A stretch of DNA of 64,000 bases from Caprella mutica (taxonomy: Eukaryota; Arthropoda; Malacostraca; Amphipoda; Caprellidae), in assembly GCA_947561585.1 (NCBI GenBank), contig CANNZV010000860.1, positions 1 to 64,000 of the forward strand, in the 5' to 3' direction. Shown here piece after piece: positions 26,004-36,955 of this stretch. The translations under genes were made by a program, and so were the position numbers. The first letter of the stretch is position 1, and each line of letters begins with the position of its first letter. Under the pieces are notes generated by a model, which had not been told where the DNA came from, made no database searches, and saw nothing but the letters and a program-made list of their open reading frames with translations.

Positions 26004-26615
26004 TGACATGTAGGTCAAGTGGATTGACATGCAGGTTATGTGTTTTGATATGGGTTTGGCATGTAGGTCATGTGGTTTGACATGTAGGTCATGTGGTTTA
26101 GCATGTAGGTCATATGGTTTGACATGTAGGTCATGTGGTTTAGCATGTAGGTCATATGGTTTGGCATGTAGGTCATGTGGTTTAGCATGTAGGTCATATG
26201 GTTTGACATGTAGGTCATGTGGTTTAGCATGTAGGTCATATGGTTTGGCATGTAGGTCATGTGGTTTAGCATGTAGGTCATATGGTTTGACATGTAGGTC
26301 ATGTGGTTTAGCATGTAGGTCATATGGTTTGACATGTAGGTCATGTGGTTTGGCATGTAGGTCATATGGTTTGACATGTAGGTCATGTGGATTGACATGT
26401 AGGTCATGTGGTTTGACATGTAGGTCATGTGGTTTGGCATGTAGGTCATATGGTTTGACATGTAGGTCATGTGGATTGACATGTAGGTCATGTGGTTTGA
26501 CATGTAGGTCATATGGTTTGACATGTAGGTCATATGGTTTGACATGTAGGTCATGTGGTTTGGCATGTAGGTCATATGGTTTGACATGTAGGTCATGTGG
26601 TTTGACATGTAGGTC
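26004..26615. repeat. 21-bp minisatellite, about 29 copies
   Basis: Unit GACATGTAGGTCATGTGGTTT. It contains the imperfect palindrome ACATGTAGGTCATGT and the hexamer AGGTCA once per unit. Variation is largely at two positions (GACATG/GGCATG/AGCATG and CATGTGG/CATATGG). Frames stay open on both strands because 21 is divisible by three; they are not genes. Confidence 0.97.
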
Positions 26616-27117
26616 CAGTAATCTAACTAAGTTGATGAAATAATATATAACATTTTGTAAAACATGTAATTTTAGACGAAACGGAAGACAAAACTAATAA
26701 AAAGGTATACACCCTATTTTTTTTTTTTTTGGGGGGGGACACCCTGTATATGTGTAACCAACTGAATTAATATCAATTCTCCATGAAATAGTATCTAAAT
26801 TCCTCAAATTATTGCAATAATAATAAAGTTATGAAGATCATAAATGATAATAAGCTGCCTCAAATATTATGTGACTTTCTAGGATGTGAAATCATTCTAT
26901 TTTTACTGTCGCCATTATAAGAGCTGTTAATTCAGTGCATCAATTTGCCCTAACGATATATTAGATGTGCAGTGAGAACATTCCTCGGAAAAACTAAAGT
27001 CATTTCTAATTGTTCATTTCATTTATAATAACAAACTTTAGAAAGTGTTGACTGAGTTTAAGAGATGATGTAGATAGAGGTCTTTTATGTGTTTCCAATC
27101 TTATAATGTTCATTACC
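26616..27117. other. AT-rich spacer with a T/G homopolymer tract
   Basis: At 26700-26755 the words TATACACCCTA and ACACCCTGTATA flank a run of T followed by a run of G, a possible remnant of a transposon end. No gene is seen. Confidence 0.45.
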
Positions 27118-27370
27118 TTTCTAAAAATGGGGAAGGTTATGTTTCAATTGGGTTCTATTGGAATAATACTTGCAATACTGTCATTAGCATAACTCACAAG
27201 TATCAAACCAAATTACCTGAAATTCGGTGGAACGATTGGTCGATATCAAGTAACCATTTGATTAGATCTTGGAAGCAATCGGGTCAAAGGTCAAGGTCAC
27301 GAAAAGTTTAAAATGAAAAGAAAATGTACCGGTGGTGATGGTATGCGCTCTTCGAGTGCCTGTTCTAGGT
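27118..27370 (+). mobile_element. Dispersed repeat ending GGTATGCGCTCTTCGAGTGCC
   Basis: Shares with the inverted copy at 31683-31945 the order GGTTATGTTT..., AAATTACCT..., GGTGGAACGATTGGTC, GGTCAAGGTCACGAAAAG, GGTATGCGCTCT and a final GAGTGCC...TTCTAG. Its identity is inferred from having two copies in the window; class is unknown (SINE-like or non-autonomous DNA element). The 74-codon frame here is incidental. Confidence 0.65.
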
Positions 27371-27433
27371 ATGTTTATATAATTATTAAACAGAGTTTAT
27401 ATTTTACTGTATTTACATTTTCCCCTGGAAATA

Positions 27434-28574
27434 GTGCGCAGTAAAGCTAGAAGCTGTAGCTACAGTGAAGTGCGCATAAAAACTGTAGTAGTGCGCAGTG
27501 AAGCTAGAAGCTGTAGCTACAGTGAAGTGCGCATAAAAACTGTAGTAGTGCGTAGTAAAGATAGAAGCTGTAGCTACAGTGAAGTGCGCATAAAAACTGT
27601 AGTAGTGCGCAGTAAAGCTAGAAGCTGTAGCTACAGTGAAGTGCGCATAAAAACTGTAGTAGTGCGCAGTAAAGCTAGAAGCTGTAGCTACAGTGAAGTG
27701 CGCATAAAAACTGTAGTAGTGCGCAGTAAAGCTAGAAGCTGTAGCTACAGTGAAGTGCGCATAAAAACTGTAGTAGTGCGCAGTAAAGCTAGAAGCTGTA
27801 GCTACAGAGAAGTGCGCATAAAAACTGTAGTAGTGCGCAGTAAAGCTAGAAGCTGTAGCTACAGTGAAGTGCGCATAAAAACTGTAGTAGTGCGCAGTAA
27901 AGCTAGAAGCTGTAGCTACAGTGAAGTGCGCATAAAAACTGTAGTAGTGCGCAGTAAAGCTAGAAGCTGTAGCTACAGTGAAGTGCGCATAAAAACTGTA
28001 GTAGTGCGCAGTAAAGCTAGAAGCTGTAGCTACAGTGAAGTGCGCATAAAAACTGTAGTAGTGCGCAGTAAAGCTAGAAGCTGTAGCTACAGTGAAGTGC
28101 GCATAAAAACTGTAGTAGTGCGCAGTAAAGCTAGAAGCTGTAGCTACAGTGAAGTGCGCATAAAAACTGTAGTAGTGCGCAGTAAAGCTAGAAGCTGTAG
28201 CTACAGTGAAGTGCGCATAAAAACTGTAGTAGTGCGCAGTAAAGCTAGAAGCTGTAGCTACAGAGAAGTGCGCATAAAAACTGTAGTAGTGCGCAGTAAA
28301 GCTAGAAGCTGTAGCTACAGAGAAGTGCGCATAAAAACTGTAGTAGTGCGCAGTAAAGCTAGAAGCTGTAGCTACAGAGAAGTGCGCATAAAAACTGTAG
28401 TAGTGCGCAGTAAAGCTAGAAGCTGTAGCTACAGAGAAGTGCGCATAAAAACTGTAACAGTGCGCAGTAAAGCTAGAAGCTGTAGCTAAAGAGAAGTGCG
28501 CATAAAAACTGTAGTAGTGCGCAGTAAAGCTAGAAGCTGTAGCTAAAGAGAAGTGCGCATAAAAACTGTAGTAG
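27434..28574. repeat. 57-bp minisatellite, 20 copies
   Basis: Unit made of GTGCGCAGTAAAGCTAGAAG, CTGTAGCTACAGTGAAGTGC and GCATAAAAACTGTAGTA. It contains the perfect 12-bp palindrome CTGTAGCTACAG. Copies are highly uniform; the right end has TACAGAG and TAAAGAG variants. Since 57 = 3 x 19, both strands have long open frames (405 codons minus, 351 plus), interpreted as array translations. Confidence 0.97.
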
Positions 28575-29011
28575 TGTACAGTTAACTGATAAGCTGCACC
28601 TACTTTACTCTGTTCTTTAGTCACTTTCATTTATTTCTTCTATCTCTCAATCTGTTAATTTCTTCGTCAATTTTCAATTTTCGCGCTTTACCAACCAATT
28701 TCCTTAACACAATTTTTATCACTTTTCTCATCTACTTATCTTCTCTCAATTATAATGCGCATGGAGCCTCTACAGTAGCACATTCGTGCCTTGGATCTGA
28801 ACTCAGCAACTTCCACTTTTAATCTGCATTTTACATTATAAGAAACGTTAACATATCATAAATAATTAAATGATGAGCGGAAGCTAATTCTTTTTTATTA
28901 GGCAATATTCATTTGTGTTCAATAAAGCATCAGTGAACGGCAATTTAAAGTTACACCCACAATGCAGGTCAATGTCCGCAAACTCTCTAGAAACTGGTTG
29001 CAGTCTGCTAG
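28575..29011. other. Spacer without recognised features
   Basis: AT-rich sequence between two minisatellites; I see no gene, inverted repeat or element end. Confidence 0.5.
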
Positions 29012-29586
29012 GGGCAATGCATTCACTAGGTGGGATGGGCAATGCAGTCACTAGGTGGGATGGGCAGTGCAGTCACTAGGTGGGATGGGCAATGCATTCA
29101 CTAGGTGGGATGGGCAATACAATCACTAGGTGGGATGGGCAATGCATTCACTAGGTGGGATGGGCAGTGCATTCACTAGGTGGGATGGGCAATGCAGTCA
29201 CTAGGTGGGATGGGTAATGCAGTCACTAGGTGGGATTGGCAATGCATTCACTAGGTGGGATGGGCAATGCAGTCACTAGGTGGGATGGGCAATGCAGTCA
29301 CTAGGTGGGATGGGCAATGCAGTCACTAGGTGGGATGGGTAATGCAGTCACTAGGTGGGATGGGCAATGCAGTCACTAGGTGGGATGGGCAATGCATTCA
29401 CTAGGTGGGATGGGCAATGCAGTCACTAGGTGGGATGGGCAATGCAGTCACTAGGTGGGATGGGCAATGCAGTCACTAGGTGGGATGGGCAATGCAGTCA
29501 CTAGGTGGGATTGGCAATGCATTCACTAGGTGGGATGGGCAATGCAGTCACTAGGTGGGATGGGCAATGCATTCACTAGGTGGGAT
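29012..29586. repeat. 25-bp minisatellite, 23 copies
   Basis: Unit GGGCAATGCAGTCACTAGGT plus GGGAT, with GCAGTCAC/GCATTCAC alternation and a few GGGTAATG or GGATTGG units. It ends sharply at 29586. Confidence 0.97.
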
Positions 29587-29835
29587 GTCAAACTAGACTA
29601 GTACCTACATATGCAGTTATTCTAACTAATATTATTCAGGTTGAAATATATCGAATTCTATTGGTCAATAATATTAGTTTTAAAATGACCACTTTGCCGT
29701 ATGTTGTTATTGGGTGGTTGCTATCTATTTTCTCTTTATTATCTTACACTAATGACATTCTTATGCCAATGTTCATTGACCCGTTTGTCCTGGCATGCTA
29801 GAGAGATTCTCTACTGGTTAATGTACTAGCAGATT

Positions 29836-30667
29836 AGCTAGGTGCTGTAACTGTTAGCAAAATAGTGCTAGGTGCTGTTAACTGTTAGCAAAATAGTGCT
29901 AGGTGCTGTTGACTGTTAGCAAAATAGTGCTAGGTGCTGTTAACTGTTAGCAATATAGTGCTAGGTGCTGTTAACTGTTAGCAATATAGTGCTAGGTGCT
30001 GTTAACTGTTAGCAATATAGTGCTAGGTGCTGTTAACTGTTAGCAAAATAGTGCTAGGTGCTGTTAACTGTTAGCAATATAGTGCTAGGTGCTGTTAACT
30101 GTTAGCAAAATAGTGCTAGGTGCTGTTAACTGTTAGCAAAATAGTGCTAGGTGCTGTTAACTGTTAGCAATATAGTGCTAGGTGCTGTTAACTGTTAGCA
30201 AAATAGTGCTAGGTGCTGTTAACTGTTAGCAATATAGTGCTAGGTGCTGTTGACTGTTAGCAAAATAGTGCTAGGTGCTGTTAACTGACAGCAAAATAGT
30301 GCTAGGTGCTGTTGACTGTTAGCAAAATAGTGCTAGGTGCTGTTTACTGATAGCAAAATAGTGCTAGGTGCTGTTGACTGTTAGCAAAATAGTGCTAGGT
30401 GCTGTTGACTGTTAGCAAAATAGTGCTAGGTGCTGTTGACTGTTAGCAAAATAGTGCTAGGTGCTGTTGACTGTTAGCAAAATAGTGCTAGGTGCTGTTG
30501 ACTGTTAGCAAAATAGTGCTAGGTGCTGTTGACTGTTAGCAAAATAGTGCTAGGTGCTGTTAACTGTTAGCAAAATAGTGCTAGGTGCTGTTGACTGTTA
30601 GCAAAATAGTGCTAGGTGCTGTTGTAGTGCTAGGTGCTGTTGACTGTTAGCAAAATAGTGCTAGGTT
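29836..30667. repeat. 31-bp minisatellite, about 27 copies
   Basis: Unit GTGCTAGGTGCTGTTAACTG plus TTAGCAAAATA. Two sequence states, GTTAAC/GTTGAC and CAAAATA/CAATATA, are clustered: GTTAAC and CAATATA units sit mainly in the left half, GTTGAC units in the right. One unit near 30620 is truncated internally. Confidence 0.97.
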
Positions 30668-31682
30668 TGATAACTTCATGATCTGAAATGTACTACATCA
30701 CTACTATGCACATTATAGAAAGGTCTTTTGAGTCTTTTTTTTCAACAGTAAAAAGAAGCCGTTAGTTTTACTCTGCCCTGCCTACTTTCCAAACTCTCTT
30801 TATACTGCTTTTTGCGGTGTAAAATATCTATTATTTAGAGTTTGTTCGTTATTATATTTACCTGAAATTTAGTTACACAAAACTGCATGTCATGATGCAA
30901 CTAAATAAATGATTTCATTTCTGTGAATTAATTCTGAACTACTGACATTTTGTAAATAAATTGAAGTGAATAAATTAGCTTCTTAGAATATACTCCAGTT
31001 AGCAGAAATGTGGTACATCCAGTTTTAGTATGTTCAGATCTAGTGAAATATATCTTATTGGTGTTATCGGAGGTAGGGTACGTTGTGATGTGTGAGTAAC
31101 AATGGATGCTTCATTGATATTAACTATTGAATGCACAATCCAGGTAATAACAATAATGTATATTGGACGCGAGAATAATTACACATTTATTGATTGAATT
31201 CCTATGCTTCTTGCAATAAACACTAATGTATAGCAGGTACAGTTGTTTCAGAAAATCACACAATGTGACCGTGACTCTTGTCATAACCAAATGAATAAGT
31301 AACAACTATAAGCACTTTAGCAAATAGTCAAAACTACTCTCTAGAATAATAAAAGGATCTCATTTCTATTTCAGCTTTAACAAAATATCACAAAAGGCAA
31401 TTAAAACATTAATTGAAGATATCGCACCTGCCACACAATAGTGCAAATATGTTCAACTCTTAGTAGGAGAATTGTGATACAATTCATACTTTGTGTAATA
31501 GCTAATTAAATACACTCCTACTATAAGTTTCAGAATTAAGTTTCAAAGAACTTCATTCTATTTTACTTTAGTAAACAGAAAAATAAAACGAATACAAACA
31601 ACACGAATAAAAAAATTGTGAAACTCATGATTGGTAATCTTTTTACACCTTGTTTCCGAAATATGCAGACGGAAACTAGGAA
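30668..31682. other. AT-rich intergenic stretch
   Basis: No gene, repeat array or element end is recognised. Isolated short frames on the minus strand (31120-31305) lack support. Confidence 0.45.
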
Positions 31683-31945
31683 AACTAGAATGAGCACTCG
31701 TAGAGCGCATACCTTCGTCACCGCTTCAATCGATTTTGACCTTTTCGTGACCTTGAACTTAGACTTGACCGTTCCGAAAATCTGACCAAAAGGTTCCTGG
31801 GGAAAAAGACCAATCGTACCACCAAATTTAAGGTAATTTTGTTCATTACTTATTGCCTTTTGCTTGCGAATAACAAGATTGGCATTAATGTATGAAAACA
31901 AGATAATAAAGAAATGCCAATCAAAACATAACCTTTTAGAATTTT
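31683..31945 (-). mobile_element. Dispersed repeat, inverted copy of the 27118 element
   Basis: On the minus strand it reads AAGGTTATGTTTTGATTGGC, then a TTACCTTAAATTTGGTGG block, GACCGTTC..., AAGGTCACGAAAAGGTC, GGTATGCGCTCTACGAGTGC and TTCTAG, collinear with the plus-strand copy. The 112-codon minus frame crossing it is incidental. Confidence 0.65.
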
Positions 31946-32321
31946 GCGAAGGTAATAATAGCTTCTATTTAACAGAGCAAGGGTCACTTTGTGTCACACA
32001 ATTTTAACTCAGTAACGCCTACCGTGTTAAAAGGTTACGACACGAATGTTTTAAGGACAGGTTAACTCAATGCTGATGTTCGTCACATAGGTCAGATTTT
32101 CTTCAGAGCAAGCTAGGTATCTTGACTTGACATTTGGGACTTCTGTGTTATTTTTAAGTTTCGTACTGTAACTATTGTGTAACTTTGGCTAAACTGAAGA
32201 AATTAACTTGGGGAAGTGACAACACAAATTTCGAATTTAGACTATATAATTACAATTAGTTAAAAGAAAATTAATAATAACACAATAGGCATTCCCCTGC
32301 ATATTAATACTTCTGAATGTG

Positions 32322-32440
32322 GTAGAGGACAGTACTCGGAAAGTGGGAGTTAACACAGGTCATGCTAGGTCAGTAAGAAATTTGTCATTTAGGTTCGTGA
32401 CTTAAGTTGACGCCTATTTTTCAGTACTGTTCGTGTCCCA
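32322..32440. mobile_element. Inverted-repeat element, AAGTGGGYGTTAAC family
   Basis: Left arm CAGTACTCGGAAAGTGGGAG then TTAACACAGGTC; the right arm, reversed, gives CAGTACTGAAAAATAGGCG then TCAAC. About 120 bp, non-coding, hairpin-like. Confidence 0.6.
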
Positions 32441-32598
32441 CAGTACCATGAAGTACCCCTCACTAATTAAATCTGAACTTTTCTTTTTATTTCATACATT
32501 TACCTAATTGTAGCATTTAAATTTTTGGCAGAATTACTACAATGTGTAGCACATGAATATGCGAAGTAGGTACTTACATTCACCTAACTAGTATACGA

Positions 32599-32700
32599 CG
32601 CAGTTCTCGAAAAGTGGGCGTTAACACAGGTCGTGAACCTATCTGAAACTTTATAACTTTCTGTTTGACCTATCATGACCTGTGTTAACACTGTCAATAA
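32599..32700. mobile_element. Inverted-repeat element, AAGTGGGYGTTAAC family, partial
   Basis: Left arm CAGTTCTCGAAAAGTGGGCG then TTAACACAGGTC; the right arm holds GACCTGTGTTAACACTG in inverse orientation. The match is about 20 bp and the right end is not clear. Confidence 0.5.
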
Positions 32701-32824
32701 CTAGGTACCTAATTAATTCCCATACCATAAGTAAGGTAAATATAATAAGAAATAAGATAATTAGCAACCATAGGTATAAAATAGGTAGCCTAGACTTCAA
32801 GAAAGTGGCTACTGTAGAGCTTAC

Positions 32825-33569
32825 CTGTGTGCGACCGTATGTGGGCATTCAGGTGAGAAGATTTACCGTAACTCTTGCCGCACCCGTCATAAGTGCAAAC
32901 AAACTTCTTTTCTTTCGCAGTCGTACTCTTGACCGATTTTTTGCGCGGTTTACTTTTAGTAGCATGACTCTTCATGAATGCGTCTGAGAGGTGCATCTGA
33001 GAGGCGTGCATCGAGGTTTGTTTTTGCAAAGTGACACTAGGTAGTATAGGTATATTAATATGATCTCCTTGAGTGCTATTCTCATTATTTGATTTGTTGA
33101 CAGGAAGTTGGGGGGTGGTAGATATTGAAATTGGCGAATGTGAATCCAATGCAATTGCATTCTTATAATTATTTAAAGATACCTCTTGAGTCCAAGAGGG
33201 GACGTTTAATATGGTCGTATTGCAATTATTATTTAAATAAGTTTGATTGTATATTTTCATTTGTTTATTATGATCTAATGTGGATTTATTGATAAGTTGT
33301 TCCTCCATGAGCATAAATTCAACTGGAGGCGATTGTGGAGGCGTGAACCTCGTTATGCTGACAGCTCCTTCGGAGTCGGAGGCGTTTTTTGAAGCACTCG
33401 AGTCATGCCAAGGGATATTAACTGGCGTAATTTGTTCGGTGGTGGAGAGCATTGTACTGCGATGTACTTCTGTAGATATGTGCTTTTCAATACGCCACGA
33501 ATTGCTCATTTGTAAGAGTCCGTCCACTGCTAACATCTCTTCTTTCGTTTTTTCCCCCAGGTTTATCAT
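32825..33569 (-). CDS. Krueppel-like zinc-finger transcription factor, first coding exon (KLF10/11-like)
   Basis: Predicted sequence-specific DNA-binding regulator acting in the nucleus. The frame from the ATG at 33569 encodes about 248 residues and runs into a consensus donor (ACAG/GTAAGC) at 32825/32824. Residues 225-247 form one C2H2 finger (CTYDGCGKSYGKSSHL, then His 243 and His 247), followed by HTG, the start of the inter-finger linker. The YGKSSHL and HTG wording is typical of KLF/Sp finger 1. A short helix with AVDGLLQM at residues 14-21 and the TPPQSPP motif at 76-82 resemble the Sin3-binding region and TPP motif of KLF10/11 (TIEG, fly cabut). A basic stretch precedes the finger. Fingers 2 and 3 must lie on a downstream exon that I cannot find in the window. 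KLF9/13 is an alternative because of YGKSSHL. Confidence 0.8.
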
Positions 33570-33989
33570 TTTTGAAATATATAGCAACAAATAATATTCA
33601 AAAAATCAATCACTTTCAAAACTTTTTTTTATCAAATATTCATAATAATGTTCAATGGTTTATCACATTAAAATATTGTAAGCAATTATCAAGTATATCA
33701 ATAAATGGATGTCCCAGTGGACACCTGAGTCTTGACTACCTCACAGTTACGCGGTCAATCATGCACTGGTAGGTATGGCGCAAACCTCAGCTGTGCGGCT
33801 CCACGTACATTTGCCGATAAAAACAACTAGGCTATTTCATGATACACATTCAAAATATTATTATTTAATCTACTTGTTGGTCGCTTAATATTTCATTAGT
33901 ATTTTGTATATCACTTTATTATTCTTTTTCCTTACTTTCTATTCAGTTTAACAATCGATACAGTGGGTGTCTCTACCTGTGAATGAGCG

Positions 33990-34090
33990 AGTTGGTGATT
34001 GGCTGAAAAAGTGGGCGGGGAAGGCAAAGTCTTCTCCCATTGGTCCACTGGAGGCACACGTGTTTTAGTCTCTTAAATACCTGACGAAAT
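33990..34090. promoter_or_regulatory. Candidate promoter region upstream of the KLF exon
   Basis: Within 90 bases there are two inverted CCAAT boxes (ATTGG at 33998-34002 and 34039-34043), a GC box (TGGGCGGGG, 34012-34020), an E-box CACGTG (34057-34062) and CTTAAATA at about 34073. It lies about 420 bp upstream of the KLF ATG on the minus strand. The order of elements would equally suit plus-strand transcription, so a bidirectional promoter is possible. Part (AAAAAGTGGGCG) also resembles the neighbouring hairpin repeat family. Confidence 0.45.
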
Positions 34091-34326
34091 GCGAATGCCA
34101 CGGATTCAAAGTACCTATAAAGAACAGTGGTGTAACTCACTAAACTATTGTGTCATATCATAGTGCAATAATTGCACGTATTATAATGATATTGCAAACT
34201 AAATTTGTACAAACAGATACTGAAGATAGAGTATTTACGATAAAATATGCTCAAAATCTATCTTGTAATAATAGAGTAAATAAGAAGTTAACGTAACGTC
34301 GTAGAATTCAGACATTTCTTTTTTTA

Positions 34327-34443
34327 GATGCTCTCAGTACTCGGAAAGTGGGTCTTACCATAGGCAATAGGAGGTCTCTAAAGGTCAGATTGGTAGTGAG
34401 AGACCTAGGTAGCTATTTAAGTTAACACCCATTTTCTGCGTAT
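34327..34443. mobile_element. Inverted-repeat element, AAGTGGGYGTTAAC family
   Basis: Left arm CTCAGTACTCGGAAAGTGGG; the right arm, reversed, ACGCAGAAAATGGGTGTTAAC. An inner inverted repeat, AGGTCTCT against AGAGACCT, flanks AAAGGTCAGATTGG. Confidence 0.6.
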
Positions 34444-34594
34444 CCTAAAATGGATTTTCTGAGCAGCATATGTGCTTTATATTTTCAATCTCATTTTTAA
34501 ATTTACATCTACAAGTTTTTAATGTCACATTCTGATCAATTTAAAATAATTTTAAATTTTAATTCAGAATCAAAAGTCATAGTGCTAATGTGAA

Positions 34595-34822
34595 AAGGAA
34601 ATTAAGTACAAGGGACTGGAAGAAGCAGTCAGAAAGGAAAGTGGCTCCATGAACAAAATCACCTTACTCTGTCGGTGGCAATGCTCTTGGTGCAGAAAAG
34701 TTACTCCGTGAATGCAGTCACTTATCAAGGAACATGACGGAAAGGAACACAAGCACCGGTGACTGTACTCACGGATGGATGAGGAAAATGAAGAGGCGAC
34801 AGTAAATGAAGGTGACAAAAAG
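34595..34822 (+). mobile_element. Dispersed repeat G (retroelement-like), copy 1
   Basis: Shares collinear blocks with 36490-36955 and, inverted, 56640-57131: GGACTGGAAGAAGCAGTC, GGCTCCATGAACAAA, AGTTACTCCGTGAATGCAGT, ACAAGCACCGGTGACTG, ACTCACGGATGG and AATGAAGAGGCGACAGTAAA. With three copies in the window it is a dispersed repeat, possibly the 3-prime part of a non-LTR element. Confidence 0.6.
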
Positions 34823-34858
34823 GAAGCAGTTTATCATAATTACATATTTAACTGTTTC

Positions 34859-34894
34859 AAACTGACTGTTAATACATATGTATTAACAGTCAGT
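34859..34894. repeat. Perfect 36-bp palindrome
   Basis: The left half AACTGACTGTTAATACAT is followed immediately by its exact reverse complement, with no spacer. It lies 37 bases past dispersed repeat G and is in AT-rich DNA. Confidence 0.95.
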
Positions 34895-36489
34895 TTTCCC
34901 AAACCACTAAAATGTAGTATAGATTTTAGACGTTTTTTTACCAATAACATTCAGAAACTGGATAATTTTATTACTATCTTAAATGAGTAATGAAACCATT
35001 TTCACAATTTAGGATAGTTTAATTATTCAGTATATACTATATGGTCTCTATTCCTTAATATTTATCTAGTCAGGGCAATGAAGGTGTTAGTAACTATGTT
35101 CTTTAGAAGGTACGCTACCTACTATAGTAAGGCAAATTAGCAAGGGAAAGAAAGATCTAAAGGGAAGTACACACGTAGGGTTTTTAAGTCTTCCACCAGA
35201 CTTTTTGCTAAGCCCCTCCTACTTTTTCCACAAGAAAATAACTATTATATTATTTTTTCTTATATTCTCGTGGAAAAAGTAGGAGGAGCTTAGCAAAAAG
35301 TCTGGTGGAAAGACTTAAAAAACCCTACGTGTGTAAGACCCTTAAGCATGTGAGCAACAGGCAAACCATATCCAGCCTCAAAAATAACAGTCGTTAATAC
35401 TAACAATTCATTATAGATTAATTTTAATACCTTCATCAATTAATTATATTCCAATAACAAAATAACTCGCTCATCTGAGCACCAAGAAATTTTTCAGAGG
35501 TTTTGAGCAAATATGGCAACACTGAAAAGGTTTGTAATTTAAGATATGTTCACGGTAACTACTTTACGGTAACTACTTCACGGTAACTACTTTACGGTAA
35601 CTGGACGGTAGGAATGTATCGATCAAATTAAATAACGCTAATATTCTTGGGGTATCCATTTTTAAAGTTATTCTTGTTTTTAATGCTACAATATTGACTT
35701 TGAATACGACAAATTAAATTACTTTTCATTTATTTTAGATACCAATTCAATATATTTCATTTTAAAATTCTCTTCAATAACCTGAGTCTTCTGCAGTAGC
35801 TACACAAAACTCAAATTATATTTCAAGTCAGTCGGCGAAAGGGACAAAACTTTTAATTAATTTATGCAGAGCTTTAAAAGCATTAGCTACTCCATTAAAA
35901 CTAACGCAAATTAATTGAAAAGAGTAACAATTTTAGTAGAGTAAAATTACATTGAATAAGAAAATGAAACAGAAAATAAAAAGACATAGTTTTAAATAAA
36001 CTTTAATAACCTAACTTAAATTGTTAATTTTCAGAGTATATAAAAGTACATAATTATTCAGTTAAGATATAAATGGTAGTAATTAACAATGAAATAAGTG
36101 TGCCAAAATATACAGAATTAACTAGTAACCATTACCGTCACTTTAGTGATATTATTTTGCTGCAAATCATTGTAACTATTATAAGAGTTTAGTATTTTTT
36201 CTCGGTATACCCTGTAGTAACTGATACTCTATTTCATTAGTCAACAAATCTATTTTTGGCAATGAAAATGTAATATCATAAAGTTAACAATTAATTAAAA
36301 TAAATTTAAATATATAAATATAAGAGAATTAAATATTTATCCAGAACAAATAATATACATATTAATAAAAACTCATTTTAAGACTAATGTAAAGACTCGA
36401 AAATTAAAGTTACCAGAATTAGAAAGTATTAAAATGATAGGATTTATCTGTTGAATGAAGGACTACTATCACAACCTATAGGATACAAC
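34895..36489. other. AT-rich intergenic stretch
   Basis: Contains the Harbinger-like MITE listed at 35161 and a 15-bp tandem repeat (ACGGTAACTACTTTA, about 3.5 copies) at 35551-35602. No gene is seen; 35620-36489 is plain AT-rich sequence. Confidence 0.5.
35161..35342. mobile_element. Harbinger-type MITE, 182 bp
   Basis: Ends AGGGAAGTACACACG and (reversed) AGGGTCTTACACACG, flanked by a 3-bp TAA duplication (35158-35160 and 35343-35345). Long arms with GACTTTTTGCTAAGC and CTCCTACTTTTTCCAC make it almost a full-length hairpin. TWA duplication is typical of PIF/Harbinger elements. There is no coding capacity. Confidence 0.85.
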
Positions 36490-36955
36490 TCCTAGGGGGT
36501 TTAACGTCTACTTAACCACACAGGGTCTATCGGTCACCTCAACAGGAAAATAAATAGAAGGGACTTCGAAAAAGCAATCAAAAGGGAAACTGACTGAATG
36601 CAATATTACGAAAAGCTACTCCGTGAGTACAGTTACACTTACCAAGGAATGTGACGAAAAGGGACACAAGCACCGGTGACTGCACTCACGAATGGAAGAG
36701 AGAAATGAAGAGGTGATAGTAAATGAACTCTACCTAACAAAAATATTCAAGACCTCGTAGTTGAAGAGCATAACCCTAGCGCTATCCTCTAAAACTGAAA
36801 AATTATATAACGGTATAAGGATACATAATCCACATTACAACATTTCGGGTCCAAGGGTCCCTTCTCTTCCATTCACCACAGACAGCTTCAGGATAGAGAA
36901 CTTGGGGTTGGAAGGGAAAAGCACAAAGCAAAGAGTTGGAGTGCAGTGATTTTAC
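36490..36955 (+). mobile_element. Dispersed repeat G, copy 2
   Basis: Collinear with copy 1 across GACTGCACTCACGAATGG and TGAAGAGGTGATAGTAAATG, and continues into a block (ACCTCGTAGTTGAAGAGCAT, GCGCTATCCTC, CATTCACCACAGACAGCTTC) that matches 56640-56860 in inverse orientation. It has no intact coding frame. Confidence 0.65.

Noticed and set aside
27413..28630. Open frames of 405 (minus) and 351 (plus) codons
   Set aside because: Same artefact in the 57-bp array; a real protein on both strands of a tandem repeat is implausible.
32682..33594. Plus-strand frames opposite the KLF exon
   Set aside because: Shadow frames; the minus-strand frame has the zinc finger and splice donor.
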